Source: Agriotes lineatus (taxonomy: Eukaryota > Arthropoda > Insecta > Coleoptera > Elateridae). Taken from it: DNA of 64,000 nt. The translations under genes were made by a program, and so were the position numbers. Location: assembly GCA_940337035.1 (NCBI GenBank), contig CALNHX010002310.1, positions 120,144 to 184,143 on the forward strand, given 5' to 3'. Under the pieces are notes generated by a model. The model was not told the DNA's origin. It searched no databases and was given only the letters and a program-made list of their open reading frames with translations. Position 1 is the first letter of the stretch. Every line of letters starts with the position of its first letter. This document shows, in pieces, positions 1 through 8,040 of the stretch.

Positions 1-2
1 TA

Positions 3-176
3 GCAGATAGGCAGGCAGGTGTTTGTGCCAAGTTCGTTTTACCGTTTATGGAACCGTATGTAGTTCAAAGCAAGTTTCGGGACACATATGAATTGCGATT
101 TCCAAATTCGGACAGAATTCGGGGTAAATTTCACTTATCTCAAATTTATCCATATAAAAGCGATAGGGACGAATAA
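3..176 (+). pseudogene. C-terminal end of a Ty3/gypsy-like integrase (partial)
   Basis: An open frame enters from the window's left edge and stops at 174-176. Its last 41 residues read like the small C-terminal chromatin-proximal part of gypsy integrases: a PYVV strand, a TYEL strand, then RGKFHLS and IYPY just before the stop. In the family this segment follows the DDE core and helps to bind DNA. Only the tail is visible, so the state of the rest of pol cannot be judged. The sequence after the stop (to about 1650) fits a gypsy 3' untranslated region. The call is based on motif spacing read by eye; a search of the left-flanking sequence would settle it. Confidence 0.55.
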
Positions 177-233
177 AGTCCAGTGTAAATTGTAATAATA
201 GGTGTAGGTAGATAATAGTTATTTACTATACAA

Positions 234-597
234 GTGGGATAACAGCATCATTAATATACGTGTGTGTAAGTTACAAACGAGTGCGTAGCACGAGTTATGT
301 AAGCACACAAGTATATTAATGATGCATTATCACACATGTATTGTACAAAATTTTATCTACGACTGCCTAAAATTGAGAAAAGTGCATTAAGAGAAATGTC
401 AGATCTGTCATTTTCAAAAATATTTTAGTAGGCAAATGTCATTATGTCATTCATTTGACACTATTTCAGTTACGTAATGAAGTCATTACACAACTCAGTT
501 GCGTAATGAAACCATTACAAAACTGAGTGGTGTAATGAGCTTCATTACCTAACTGAAATAGTGTCAAATGAGTGACGTAATGAGTTACTTATCCCAC
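234..597. repeat. Foldback MITE with GTGGGATAA ends
   Basis: The 364-bp segment starts with GTGGGATAA (234-242) and ends with its exact inverse (589-597). Inside are two further imperfect hairpins: 247-260 with 311-324 (ATCATTAATATA-type arms), and 444-575, whose arms carry TTTGACACTATTTCAGTTA. There is no ORF. It is most simply a short non-autonomous foldback transposon inserted in the gypsy 3' region. Confidence 0.6.
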
Positions 598-599
598 CG

Positions 600-1645
600 G
601 AGTAGATAACCATATGAAATAGGTAATCAAAAACTATAAGAAGTATTTAATAGAAAATTACTACATTTAGAATAAAAATATCATAACTATGTGTAGCAAA
701 GTAGGAATAAATTAAATTGGTGGTAGGCAGTTAGGTTACACATATAAGATGATAATAATGGTTATATAAAGATAAAATGGAATAGGGGGGATGAGTTTAA
801 AAATGAGCAAAATTATAAGAATAAAAACTAAACTGAAACTACTCTAGGTTAAGAAAGGGAGCATAGAAACAATATTTGCAAAGGTTAAGTTGGAAATAAA
901 GGAAAGTCAATGCAAGTTTGAGAAAAGGTGTGGAAATAAGAATTTAGAAGTAAAATAGAAGGATTTGTTTATAAAGAAGCAGAATGTTAGTGAATTAGGA
1001 CAAGTAAGTGCTTAAAACTAAATTGGCATAGTAGCAGGAAAGGTGAGATTACGTAAAGCTGTGTTAGAAAGAAGGCAGGCATCTGGGAGATGTCTAGGTT
1101 ATATATTCTACTACATGGGGGGAATAGTTTTAAGTATAGGCCAATTATGAGCCAAGGTATGAATAATAAATAAAATATAGGAGGTAGCCAGAGAGCACAC
1201 TATATCGACAGGGGAATGTGTTATTAGTAGGCCAATTAGGAGCCAAGATATGAATAATGAATAAAATATACGAGGTAGCCGATGAGCACACTATATCAGA
1301 ATAATTGTAATACTGATACGAGAAGTCATAAATGATTGGTAGTTATGGGGATGCATTTAACACAGAAAGAAAGTAAAGACGCTACAGCCAATTGAGTAAA
1401 CAAATTTCTAGTTAGAAAAAAAAATAAGGATGAAGTTAGAATATTATGATTTCAACAGATAGATGAAATGTAGAAAAGTTGCAGGCAAAGGCGAAAACAA
1501 GAGTAGGATCAGTATAGGTTACGAATTATTAACGTTATATGCGAAAATAATTTGTAAATAAGTTAGATTAGCTTACATTTGTTATAGCATTAGTTGTGTG
1601 GCATATGTAAATTTTGCTTACGTCTCAAAATTATACACATGACAC
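600..1645. other. Gene-free AT-rich stretch with a 70-bp tandem duplication
   Basis: No convincing ORF. A segment at 1137-1207 (TAGGCCAATTA...CACTATATC) is repeated with a few changes at 1228-1299. Purine-rich tracts resembling polypurine primers occur at about 785 and 1117 and again at 1646. This may be the 3' untranslated part of the gypsy-like element ending at 176. Confidence 0.35.
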
Positions 1646-1660
1646 AAGGGGGGATGTTGC
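1646..1660 (+). promoter_or_regulatory. Possible polypurine tract and start of a 3' LTR
   Basis: AAGGGGGGA (1646-1654) is followed at once by TGTTGC, the arrangement expected at a polypurine tract next to an LTR that begins with TG. I could not find the far end of an LTR or a matching second copy in the window, so this stays tentative. Confidence 0.25.
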
Positions 1661-2082
1661 TGTGTTATTTACAGGTCACGAATTATTACAGCCTTTTAAG
1701 GGCAAACATTTTAATTTTGTTAGCAAATAGTACTAGGTTAAAAACGATATGTTTCAAATTAAATAATGAATATAAACACTGCGGGCATGTGACTCAATGT
1801 GAAAGGATTATAACGGTAATTTAAACGTCAGTGGTCATAAACAAATACAATTTAATAGTTCATAGCAAAGCCAAAGGGTTAGATTGTCATTAACTAACAC
1901 AAAATAATGCAAATATAGTCTCAAATCAATCCATTAAACGAGCATTCAATTACACCAAAATTATAAATGGGCATAGACACGCAGGAGGTGCGAAACACCT
2001 GTGATATAGTGAGTAGTACAGTTAGGCGGGTTCTGGAACACTTCAAGGTCACCGATTGGAGTCGGACAGACTTTCACTTCTA

Positions 2083-2670
2083 GATAATGCGCAACATGTT
2101 CTGGGTATTGCGCAACATCAACCCCGGGGGGCAAAGCCCCCGTCGCCATATTGTGGGGCCCTCATGTGCAAGTTCGGGAGCGGAGTAAGTTTCAAGGTCA
2201 CACCAACCCCGAGGGGCAGAGCTCCATCCGCCGGGGGGCTCGCATCAGGTTTTTTGTATATTTAAAGCTCATTTATTCCAGCGCTGCGGTTAACTGTCAA
2301 ATTTTGATGAGCGTGGGAACCGGAAGTGAAACCGCAAAGTTGTCATCTTCATTATCTTGAGTGTCATCTTCATAATGCCAAATGTCAAAGTTCATCGGAG
2401 TCTGTGCCGCCGGGGCCCCCATGTTCAAGTATATATTTTCGGGTAAGATATTGCGTAACATGTTCTGGGTATTGCGCAACATCAACCCCAGGGGGGCAAA
2501 GCCCTAGCCGCCGGACCCCCATGTTTAAGTTAGGGGTGAGGGGGGATGCCCAACGTCACATCAGATTTTTGTATATTTAAGGCTAATTTATTCCAGCGCT
2601 GTGGCTAACTGTCAAATTTTGATTAGCGTGGGAACCGGAACGCAAAGGCGACATCTTCGTTATCTTGAGT
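2083..2670. repeat. Two tandem promoter-like modules with GGGGC...GCCCC palindromes
   Basis: Two diverged copies, 2083-2370 and 2447-2670, share in order: TGTTCTGGGTATTGCGCAAC, a GC-rich GGCAAAGCCC palindrome, a TTTTTGTATATTTAA TATA-like element, a CATTTATTCCAGCGCTG / CTAATTTATTCCAGCGCTG block, and CTGTCAAATTTTGAT. GC-rich blocks of the same style recur near 2210, 2410 and 3309. The second copy lies just upstream of the BIR remnant, so the modules may be gene promoters of the virus-like cluster. That role is inferred. Confidence 0.5.
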
Positions 2671-2760
2671 ATCACATTACATCATCTTTTGTGTGCGGGG
2701 TGGAAGGAGGAAAGGTGGTTCACCAATCCATCCGTTGATTATTACGAATGGGAGATAGAA

Positions 2761-2985
2761 ATGTGTATTGAAGACATAAGACTAAATCTTTTACCTTTTG
2801 AAACACGTTTGCTTACATATTCCAACTGGGCCAACAGTGTGGTGTTACCTGCTTCTCTAGCCCGCGCCAGATTTTTTTATTGTGTGCTTTGTATGTCACG
2901 TGGTAGTTCATGATTGGAAAGAAGGTGACGATCCGCTGTCTGAACATATTCGTTGGTCTAACAACTGCTTATTTGCAAGACTACT
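2761..2985 (+). pseudogene. BIR domain of an IAP-like protein, frameshifted
   Basis: BIR domains are about 70-residue zinc folds of inhibitor-of-apoptosis proteins, found in insects and captured by several insect DNA viruses. Here the N-terminal half (2761-2880, frame 1) carries the RLLTYSNW helix and the LARARFFY segment. The C-terminal half (about 2886-2985, frame 2) carries the zinc ligands with exact BIR spacing: CFVC, then 16 residues, H, then 6 residues, C, with the hallmark GDDPLSEH in between. The halves are in different frames and a few residues at the junction near 2881 are missing, so the gene is dead. No RING finger is visible downstream; the frame runs into an ATPase-like fragment instead. 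Domain identity is firm. Whether it is of viral or host origin rests on its neighbours. Confidence 0.75.
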
Positions 2986-3039
2986 TTGGGAAGAAAGGAA
3001 GAAGCAATTTGGGCACGACACAGTTGACACATCACAACA

Positions 3040-3290
3040 ACGGCGTCGTCTTCAAGCACCAGTATGTTGTTAGGGAGATTGAGGAGTTTGTCAGATCTAA
3101 CTGCGGCAAAACTAACATAATGATCAGCTTGTTAGAACATCCAAACGGTTTACGATTCGAAAACGTTTATTTATATTGTAAATCTCTGGATCAACCAAAA
3201 TACCAGTACCTGAGAAAACTTCTAAAACCCATAAATGAAATTGGGTTGTATGAATATCTCGATGGGTCTGTAATTGAACAAACCACACTA
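3040..3290 (+). pseudogene. Packaging-ATPase-like fragment with Walker A motif
   Basis: Frame 3 is open over 2910-3377, but only about residues 45-125 look like conserved protein. A P-loop-like SNCGKTN is followed by a hydrophobic strand (IMISLL) and a segment with ENVYLY and QPKYQYL. This resembles the A32/FtsK-type DNA-packaging ATPases of insect polinton/adinto-like viruses and their genomic relics. Walker B and everything after it are absent; the frame runs into low-complexity repeat sequence after about 3290. The upstream part of the frame overlaps the BIR remnant in another frame. If the match holds, it marks the region as an integrated viral relic. The family assignment is from recognition only and needs a profile search. 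Confidence 0.5.
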
Positions 3291-3351
3291 CGCGAGGAGG
3301 GGTGGTGGGAGGCAGAGCCCCAGCCGCCGCACTCCTCCATGGTTTGGCATC

Positions 3352-3555
3352 ATTTTTTAATAAAAATGCTGATTTAAGATCAATTTGTCGTTCGTCATTC
3401 AGCCCTTATCTCACGCACGGGGCGGGAGGAGGTGGAGGGAAGATTCAATGTCGCATCATCTTTTGTATATTAACATAGAATACCCAGTACTGAACATTTT
3501 TAATAAAATGCAAATTTAAGGCCAATTTTTCGTTTGTCATTCAACCCTTATGCTT
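3352..3555. repeat. Direct duplication of a 3'-end module
   Basis: TTTAATAAAAATGC...CATTCAGCCCTTAT (3352-3408) is repeated as TTTAATAAAATGC...CATTCAACCCTTAT (about 3500-3552). Each copy contains an AATAAA poly(A)-like signal and a run ending in GTCATTCA. A TTTTGTATATTAA TATA-like element lies between them near 3460. It looks like a duplicated gene-end or promoter cassette. Confidence 0.45.
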
Positions 3556-3559
3556 GTAA

Positions 3560-4340
3560 ACCACATCCACATATTTTACGGGGGACACCTAACAAACCCC
3601 AGAAATTCATGTTAAGGCGCTGACATTATAACCAAATCAAGTCTTAAATTTCATTTATATCCTATGCCGGCAGCGCTAAAAAAAACACTGGCGTAATTAG
3701 CAGTCGCAAAGTTGAACTTGCACTTGTTATGTGAATCGAAGGTCGCGCTAGTCGCTGAATGCCAAGCGCATTAAATTAGAAAGGTAATATTATGAATTTT
3801 AAATACCTGACTATTGAGGCCTAGATTTTTTACAAATTTAAAATCATTAAAGGATTATTTCTAATTATTTTTGCAAACGCAAACCACCACTTTAAGACAA
3901 AATCAACCTTGAGTTCGTATTCATTGCAATATAATTAATATAAATTCATACTAAAAGCAAAAATGACATCTACATTTACAAGTTACAGAGTAATTAATTA
4001 CAGTATAGACAAATATTATCATAAAAATAGTCAATCATGCAATAACAATATAATTTAAAAACGCGGAAGGGTGGTTTTAGAATTTTATATTTTATTTTCA
4101 TTTTTAGTAATTGGGTACTCATCCGTTTATTTGTTAATTTAGGTAGGTTTGTCAAACCTTTCTATTTTAACATTAAAAAAAACCAAGTGTTTTGCAAAGA
4201 GCCAACATTTGGTCTTAAACAGTTATTACGGCTGGAATTTGCACTAGCGGATATGTAACGCTCGGCAAAAATCGAAGGTTGCGTTATAAACGCTTGTTCG
4301 ATTGTTGTGAATATTTTTACGAATTTCTAATTAAGTTGAT
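3560..4340. other. Spacer without recognisable gene
   Basis: AT-rich sequence with no convincing coding potential on either strand. The right end leads into the promoter of the ORF at 4409. Confidence 0.4.
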
Positions 4341-4351
4341 ATGGCTTTTAA

Positions 4352-4385
4352 TATAAGACTCTAAGAAATTCTGTACTGTATTCAG
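4352..4385 (+). promoter_or_regulatory. TATA box and TCAG initiator of the 4409 ORF
   Basis: TATAAG at 4352-4357 is followed 30 bp later by TCAG (4382-4385), the arthropod initiator sequence at the expected distance. The ATG follows 24 bp on, giving a very short leader. The compact layout is typical of small viral genes. Confidence 0.5.
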
Positions 4386-4408
4386 CGGTGTAGTAACAGT
4401 ACAAAACA

Positions 4409-4858
4409 ATGTTTTTGTCAATCGATGTGCAGGGTTTCAATACTCCGGAATTTACTGTAAAAGAACTATCACTTTTCGATGGAAAAAGAACTAGCCACTA
4501 CTTATTCAAGCCGCCGTTTCGATTCACAAACTTAACGGTAGATTTGCAACGACAAGCAGTTTGGTTGGAAAAAAACCATCATGGTCTGAAATGGAGCCGA
4601 GGATTCGTTTCCCTGTCACAGCTACCCGAAATTCTACTACATGAAACTGAGAACGCCCACACAGTATTTTGTAAGGGTTTGCAAAAGGAGAAATACCTGA
4701 AGCAGTTTCTTGGAGATAAGGTTATTGCAGTTGCAGATTACAATTTTGAAATGGATCCTACTGCCCCAGCATGCTTTAACCATTATTTAGAATTATGTCA
4801 TTGTGCTTTGTATCAATGTAAATCTTTGTATCAAAATATAATAAGTGACGGTCTGTAA
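4409..4858 (+). CDS. Conserved hypothetical 149-residue protein of the virus-like cluster
   Basis: Intact ORF with a good promoter just upstream and AATAAA at 4865-4870, seven bases after the stop. The protein starts with a hydrophobic strand ending in IDVQGF and a FKPP segment, has an aromatic WSRGFV block near residue 60, a central lysine-rich helix (residues 88-100), and a His/Cys-rich end (NHYLELCHCALYQCKSL). I recall similar short proteins as uncharacterised ORFs in insect genomes near polinton/adinto-like virus relics. An RNase-H-like nuclease fold is conceivable from the opening strand with an acidic residue, but no full catalytic set is visible. The gene is convergent with the ORF at 4989-5429. 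No stop codons over 149 residues suggests either recent arrival or selection. Function is not established. Confidence 0.65.
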   Translation: MFLSIDVQGFNTPEFTVKELSLFDGKRTSHYLFKPPFRFTNLTVDLQRQAVWLEKNHHGLKWSRGFVSLSQLPEILLHETENAHTVFCKGLQKEKYLKQFLGDKVIAVADYNFEMDPTAPACFNHYLELCHCALYQCKSLYQNIISDGL

Positions 4859-4882
4859 TGGATTAATAAAACCACATTTTAA

Positions 4883-4906
4883 TTTTATTATGTTTTTTAT
4901 TTGCGT
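4883..4906 (+). promoter_or_regulatory. Recurrent 3' module TTTTTTATTTGC
   Basis: The sequence GTTTTTTATTTGC lies about 30 bp after the 4409 ORF. The same motif returns at about 6318 (after the 5886 ORF) and, in longer duplicated blocks, at about 7288 and 7792. Read on the minus strand it contains AATAAA, so it may serve as a two-way poly(A) region. The repetition suggests that the genes were built from shared cassettes. Confidence 0.35.
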
Positions 4907-4988
4907 ACCTGACAAGAAAAAATAGAATTGATAAGATAGAATTATATTTATTTAAATGTCACAGGTGATCGATATTTGAAATATATCT

Positions 4989-5429
4989 CTAGAAGAGCGA
5001 GCCATGGCCACTCCTAACTTGAAGTGTGAACATGCCGGTTGGTGTAGAGTTCATTTTCGTTGTAGATTTACACGGTAGTTCGAATACTGAGACATTTTCT
5101 TCCAGCATTTGAGCAAAGGGATGCTTTGGGTGGTAGTCCACATCCAGCGTTAGCGATGTATTTCCTTCTCTAGCAAAATATTTTAAAATGTTTTTTTCCA
5201 AATTGGCAATCAGTCGCTTCCGTTTTTCTCGTCGATTTTGGCTATCGCCAGGCATAGCACACACTACATACGCGTCAAATTCCAAGTCTAAATTTCTGAG
5301 TCGCGAGGAATTTCTCACTATTTTATCTAAATCGTTTTTTGCATCTTTAAACCAGAAAGCACAGCACAACTTTACAGCGTGCTTTAATGTGATTTCATGC
5401 GAAGAATCGTCACTTGGAGTCTGATCCAT
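4989..5429 (-). CDS. Hypothetical 146-residue protein of the virus-like cluster
   Basis: Open frame from ATG at 5429 to the stop at 4989. A TATA-like TTTATAAC on the minus strand lies about 40-50 bp upstream (plus-strand 5472-5480). The protein is mixed alpha/beta in character, with an acidic N-terminus, a Cys-containing LKHAVKLCCAFWF stretch at residues 15-27, a basic RREKRKRLIANLEKNI helix near residue 70, and a Ser/Gly-rich end. No signal peptide or membrane span. I do not recognise the family. It converges with the 4409-4858 ORF, with 130 bp between the two stops, which suits a pair of compact viral genes. Confidence 0.5.
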   Translation of the reverse strand: MDQTPSDDSSHEITLKHAVKLCCAFWFKDAKNDLDKIVRNSSRLRNLDLEFDAYVVCAMPGDSQNRREKRKRLIANLEKNILKYFAREGNTSLTLDVDYHPKHPFAQMLEENVSVFELPCKSTTKMNSTPTGMFTLQVRSGHGSLF

Positions 5430-5621
5430 TATTTTATACGTGAACGAATAGTGCGCGAACTTGACGCAAGTTATAAAACAACTAACGAGACCATGTTAAT
5501 GCGCAACAATATAAAAACGAGGTTAAAATATAAATAACAAAGAGATAGCTGCTGTAAGTAGCTAAAGCTTCCAAACATGGGCGGCGTAATTGCAGCCGCA
5601 ACAAAAATCCGGCGGAGTAGG

Positions 5622-5740
5622 GAATTCATTCAACCTATATAGCGGGCGTACGTTGTTTTTAGTAAATTAACCCTGTTAACATTAATAAAAAATGATTCAA
5701 AGTAAAAATCAATAATAATAGGTATATTGAAAATAAACCT
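5622..5740. repeat. Cluster repeat A, copy 1 (copy 2 at 6414-6543)
   Basis: AATTCATTCAACC, a GTATTTTAGTAAAT-like block, AATAAGAAATGAT/AATAAAAAATGAT, GATTCAAAGTAAA and TTGAAAATAAAC occur in the same order here and at 6414-6543. The copies bracket the 5886-6203 ORF, so that gene sits between two direct repeats of about 120-130 bp. Confidence 0.5.
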
Positions 5741-5776
5741 CAGTATAGCACACTACAGTAAAAGTCCACTAAAGGG

Positions 5777-5820
5777 CCTTGATATTTGCAATCTAGTTAA
5801 AGCAAAAATTATTTAATATA
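5777..5820 (+). promoter_or_regulatory. 44-bp upstream element, copy 1 (copy 2 at 8947-8990)
   Basis: A 44-bp segment starting CCTTGATATTTGCAATCTAG and ending ATTTAATATA is present here and at 8947-8990 with only two differences. This copy lies 65 bp before the ATG at 5886; the other lies 178 bp before the ATG at 9169 on the same strand. An upstream control element of two genes in one cluster is the simplest reading. Confidence 0.5.
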
Positions 5821-5885
5821 CAGCCGTAATTAAATTTTTTATTCGCTAATAAAACCTTTCTCTGCTGCTTTATAATCTATTAAGA

Positions 5886-6203
5886 ATGCGCATAATTAGA
5901 CAGGTGGCTGCTTGTTTATTGCGGCGTAGATTTTTTAATAACTCTGGAGAAAGCGAAATCCAACAAATATTAAAAATAAGCGAAATGCAAATAAACAAAA
6001 ACTACATTATCGAAAATATTCAATCGGGTAATCACCTACAAATTGGACGAAACGTTTTCGTTGAAACCCAGGATGTACGAATTTACCTTCCAAAACGAAT
6101 TTCCGAAAAAATGACTGATAAAGATATAACTAAACTTAACAAATCCGCTAAAAATGTGTCTAAAGGGTTTGATGCCAACTTAGTTAAATTTGTGGAACTT
6201 TAG
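5886..6203 (+). CDS. Small protein, possible OB-fold nucleic-acid-binding type
   Basis: A 105-residue intact ORF. It opens with a basic segment, then shows the pattern YIIENIQ, a short turn, a strand (NVFVET), then VRIYLPKR and a C-terminal lysine-rich helix. Alternating strands ending in YLPKR resemble small single-stranded-DNA-binding-like proteins that I recall near insect polinton/adinto-like ORFs; this is a recognition, not a proven match. The start at 5886 is preceded by the conserved 44-bp element, and an AATAAA lies near 6297. The ORF is flanked by direct copies of repeat A. Function is inferred only. Confidence 0.5.
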   Translation: MRIIRQVAACLLRRRFFNNSGESEIQQILKISEMQINKNYIIENIQSGNHLQIGRNVFVETQDVRIYLPKRISEKMTDKDITKLNKSAKNVSKGFDANLVKFVEL

Positions 6204-6920
6204 GATGTATACAGGTAAAACTCGCTAATTAATAATTTATTTGTTTGTAGTTTCTAATGGATATGACACAATGTTAAGGCAAAACAAATAATTTTTTAAT
6301 AAATATTTTTAAAAGTTGCCGTTTTTTTATTTGCAACTCATACTTTGGAGTATCAGCAAGACATTTCTTTCGCGTCGAAAATATTTTTCTTTTTTTACCT
6401 GGTAATAAAGCGCAATTCATTCAGCCTAGGTAGTGGGACATTATGAGGAAAACGCACAGTGGTATTTTAGTAAATATTTAAATTAATAAGAAATGATCTA
6501 AATTGATTCAAAGTAAATATCAAAGATTCCTTGAAATAAACGGTGGTTCAGATGAAGCAGCGGCAGTTTGTTGTATTAGTATATTATTCAATTAATTGTT
6601 TACAATAGAATTTGGAAGAGAATCTGCGTAATTCGGCATTTGAGGGTTATTTGTATATTCCAGTTTTTAGTAGAATTGTAGGCAAAATTGAGTATCTAAT
6701 AATCATAACAAAGAAGAGACCTTTTGTATAATAATTAGTTAAGTCTCCTGCCTGAAGAAAAACAACAACAACCAAACCTGATGAAGGACCTCGGATTAGG
6801 CAACCAGTTGAATGGTAGCAACATTCTGCCTGACGTGGTTCTATTAAACACGTAAAATGTACCAAATGTTTGTTTTATTGTTAGTAGTAGTGGTAGGATG
6901 TGCAGATGCTTTAGCTGTAT
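6204..6920. other. Spacer with repeat A copy 2 and no clear gene
   Basis: Contains the second copy of repeat A (6414-6543) and the TTTTTTTATTTGC motif near 6318. The short frame on the minus strand at 6647-6865 shows no recognisable features. Confidence 0.35.
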
Positions 6921-6923
6921 GTA

Positions 6924-7007
6924 GTCAGATTGGCCGAGCGGTCTAAGGCGCCGGATTTAAGCTCTGGTTCCTGTAAAGGAGCGTGGGTTCGAATCCCGCA
7001 TCTGACA
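6924..7007 (+). tRNA. tRNA-Leu, anticodon UAA
   Basis: 84-nt type II tRNA. Acceptor GTCAGAT pairs with ATCTGAC, the discriminator is A, and the D-arm holds the A box TGGCCGAGCGG. Anticodon stem is CCGGA/TCTGG with loop TTTAAGC, so the anticodon is TAA (6958-6960). The variable arm is TTCCTGTAAAGGAGC-like, as in leucine tRNAs, and the T-arm GGTTCGAATCC serves as B box. A T run follows near 7009. No intron. It differs from the copy at 7414 only in the anticodon first base and one T-stem base. Confidence 0.85.
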
Positions 7008-7250
7008 CTTTTAAAACAACAAGTAAATCATCATATTTATTACAATTTCTCATTTAATGTTAATTTATATGCGATTTTGGGTACTAATCACGCCTCTTGA
7101 AAGATACTGATAACCATATAACCGTCACAATAAACCGAAATAACTTCTACCAAGCATAGTGAAAGACAAACTAAGGTAGTTCCTAATGCTTTAGATGATA
7201 AACGCCATATTAGAAAATAGAATAGTTACCATTCCATGAAGACATTATTT

Positions 7251-7510
7251 CCTAGAACTGCAAAATAAAAAAAACACGTTTATAAAAGTTTTTTATTTGC
7301 CTTTAATTATACATATTGCGTCGCATAGTGTTTATGTAAATGACAAACATTGGATAAGGCGCAGTAGCAAAAGATTGAAAATGATGCATGCATGCATGCT
7401 TTAGCTGTATGTAGTCAGATTGGCCGAGCGGTCTAAGGCGCCGGATTCAAGCTCTGGTTCCTGTAAAGGAGCGTGGGTTCGAATCCCACATCTGACACTT
7501 TTAAAAACAA
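7251..7510. repeat. Duplicated tRNA-bearing block, copy 1 (copy 2 at 7754-8000)
   Basis: A block starting CCTAGAACTGCAAAATAAA, including a TTTATAAAAG TATA-like site, TTTTTTATTTGC, a CATGCATGCATGC tract and a tRNA-Leu sequence, is repeated at 7754-8000. The second copy carries the broken tRNA. The tRNA at 6924 shares only the last part of the block, from about 6907. Confidence 0.7.
7414..7497 (+). tRNA. tRNA-Leu, anticodon CAA
   Basis: Same fold as the gene at 6924. The anticodon loop is TTCAAGC, giving CAA (7448-7450), and the T-stem is a perfect GTGGG/CCCAC. The A and B boxes are intact. It has no intron, although leucine-CAA tRNA genes of animals often have one. Likely functional or recently so. 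Confidence 0.85.
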
Positions 7511-7514
7511 CAAC

Positions 7515-7652
7515 AATTTCAAAAACTGGGGCTGGGACATCTAGCGGCCGAGTAAATTGACAAAAACGTGGACACTAAAAATCAGCTAATTCTTCGACAG
7601 GACTTGCCAATTTACTCGACCGCTAGATGCCCCAGCTCCAGTTTTTGAAATT
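7515..7652. repeat. 138-bp foldback between tRNA blocks
   Basis: Arms 7515-7560 and 7607-7652 are near-perfect inverse copies (AATTTCAAAAACTGG..., GACATCTAGCGG) around a 46-bp loop. No ORF. A short foldback MITE. Confidence 0.7.
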
Positions 7653-7719
7653 CCGTTAAACAGCACCTGGTACCTTTTCAAATGTCCCATTGCTGTTTCG
7701 ACATGTTTCCGGGTTTACC

Positions 7720-7746
7720 TGTCTGTCTGTCTGTCTGTCTGTCTGT
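7720..7746. repeat. (GTCT)n microsatellite
   Basis: About six tandem GTCT units. Confidence 0.85.
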
Positions 7747-7918
7747 CCATGGTTACCCTAGAACTGTAAAATAAAGAAACACGTTTATAAAAGTTTTTTA
7801 TTTGCCTTTAATTATACATATTGCGTCGCATAGTGTTTATGTAAACGACAAACGTTGGAAAAGGCGCAGTAACAAAATATTGAAAATAATGCATGCATGC
7901 ATGCTTTAGCTGCATGTA

Positions 7919-7979
7919 GTCAGATTGGCCGGATTCAAGCTCTGGTAATATGGCGTGGGTTCGAATCCCACATCTGACA
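7919..7979 (+). pseudogene. tRNA-Leu pseudogene
   Basis: Matches the 7414 tRNA but lacks the D-loop and part of the anticodon stem (GGCC is joined straight to GGATTCAAG), and the variable arm is altered. The acceptor stem and T-arm remain. It sits in the second copy of the duplicated block. Confidence 0.85.
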
Positions 7980-8040
7980 CTTTTAAAAACTGAAAATAAA
8001 AACAACAGCTTGTATCGGGCGCCGAATTTGTGTTGATTAA

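Noticed and set aside
2151..2485. Short frames over the promoter-like modules
   Set aside because: They cross GC-rich palindromes and repeats and lack protein-like features.
4989..5424. Plus-strand frame of 78 codons (5188-5424) opposite the minus-strand gene
   Set aside because: Shadow of the minus-strand ORF, which has the better promoter and composition.
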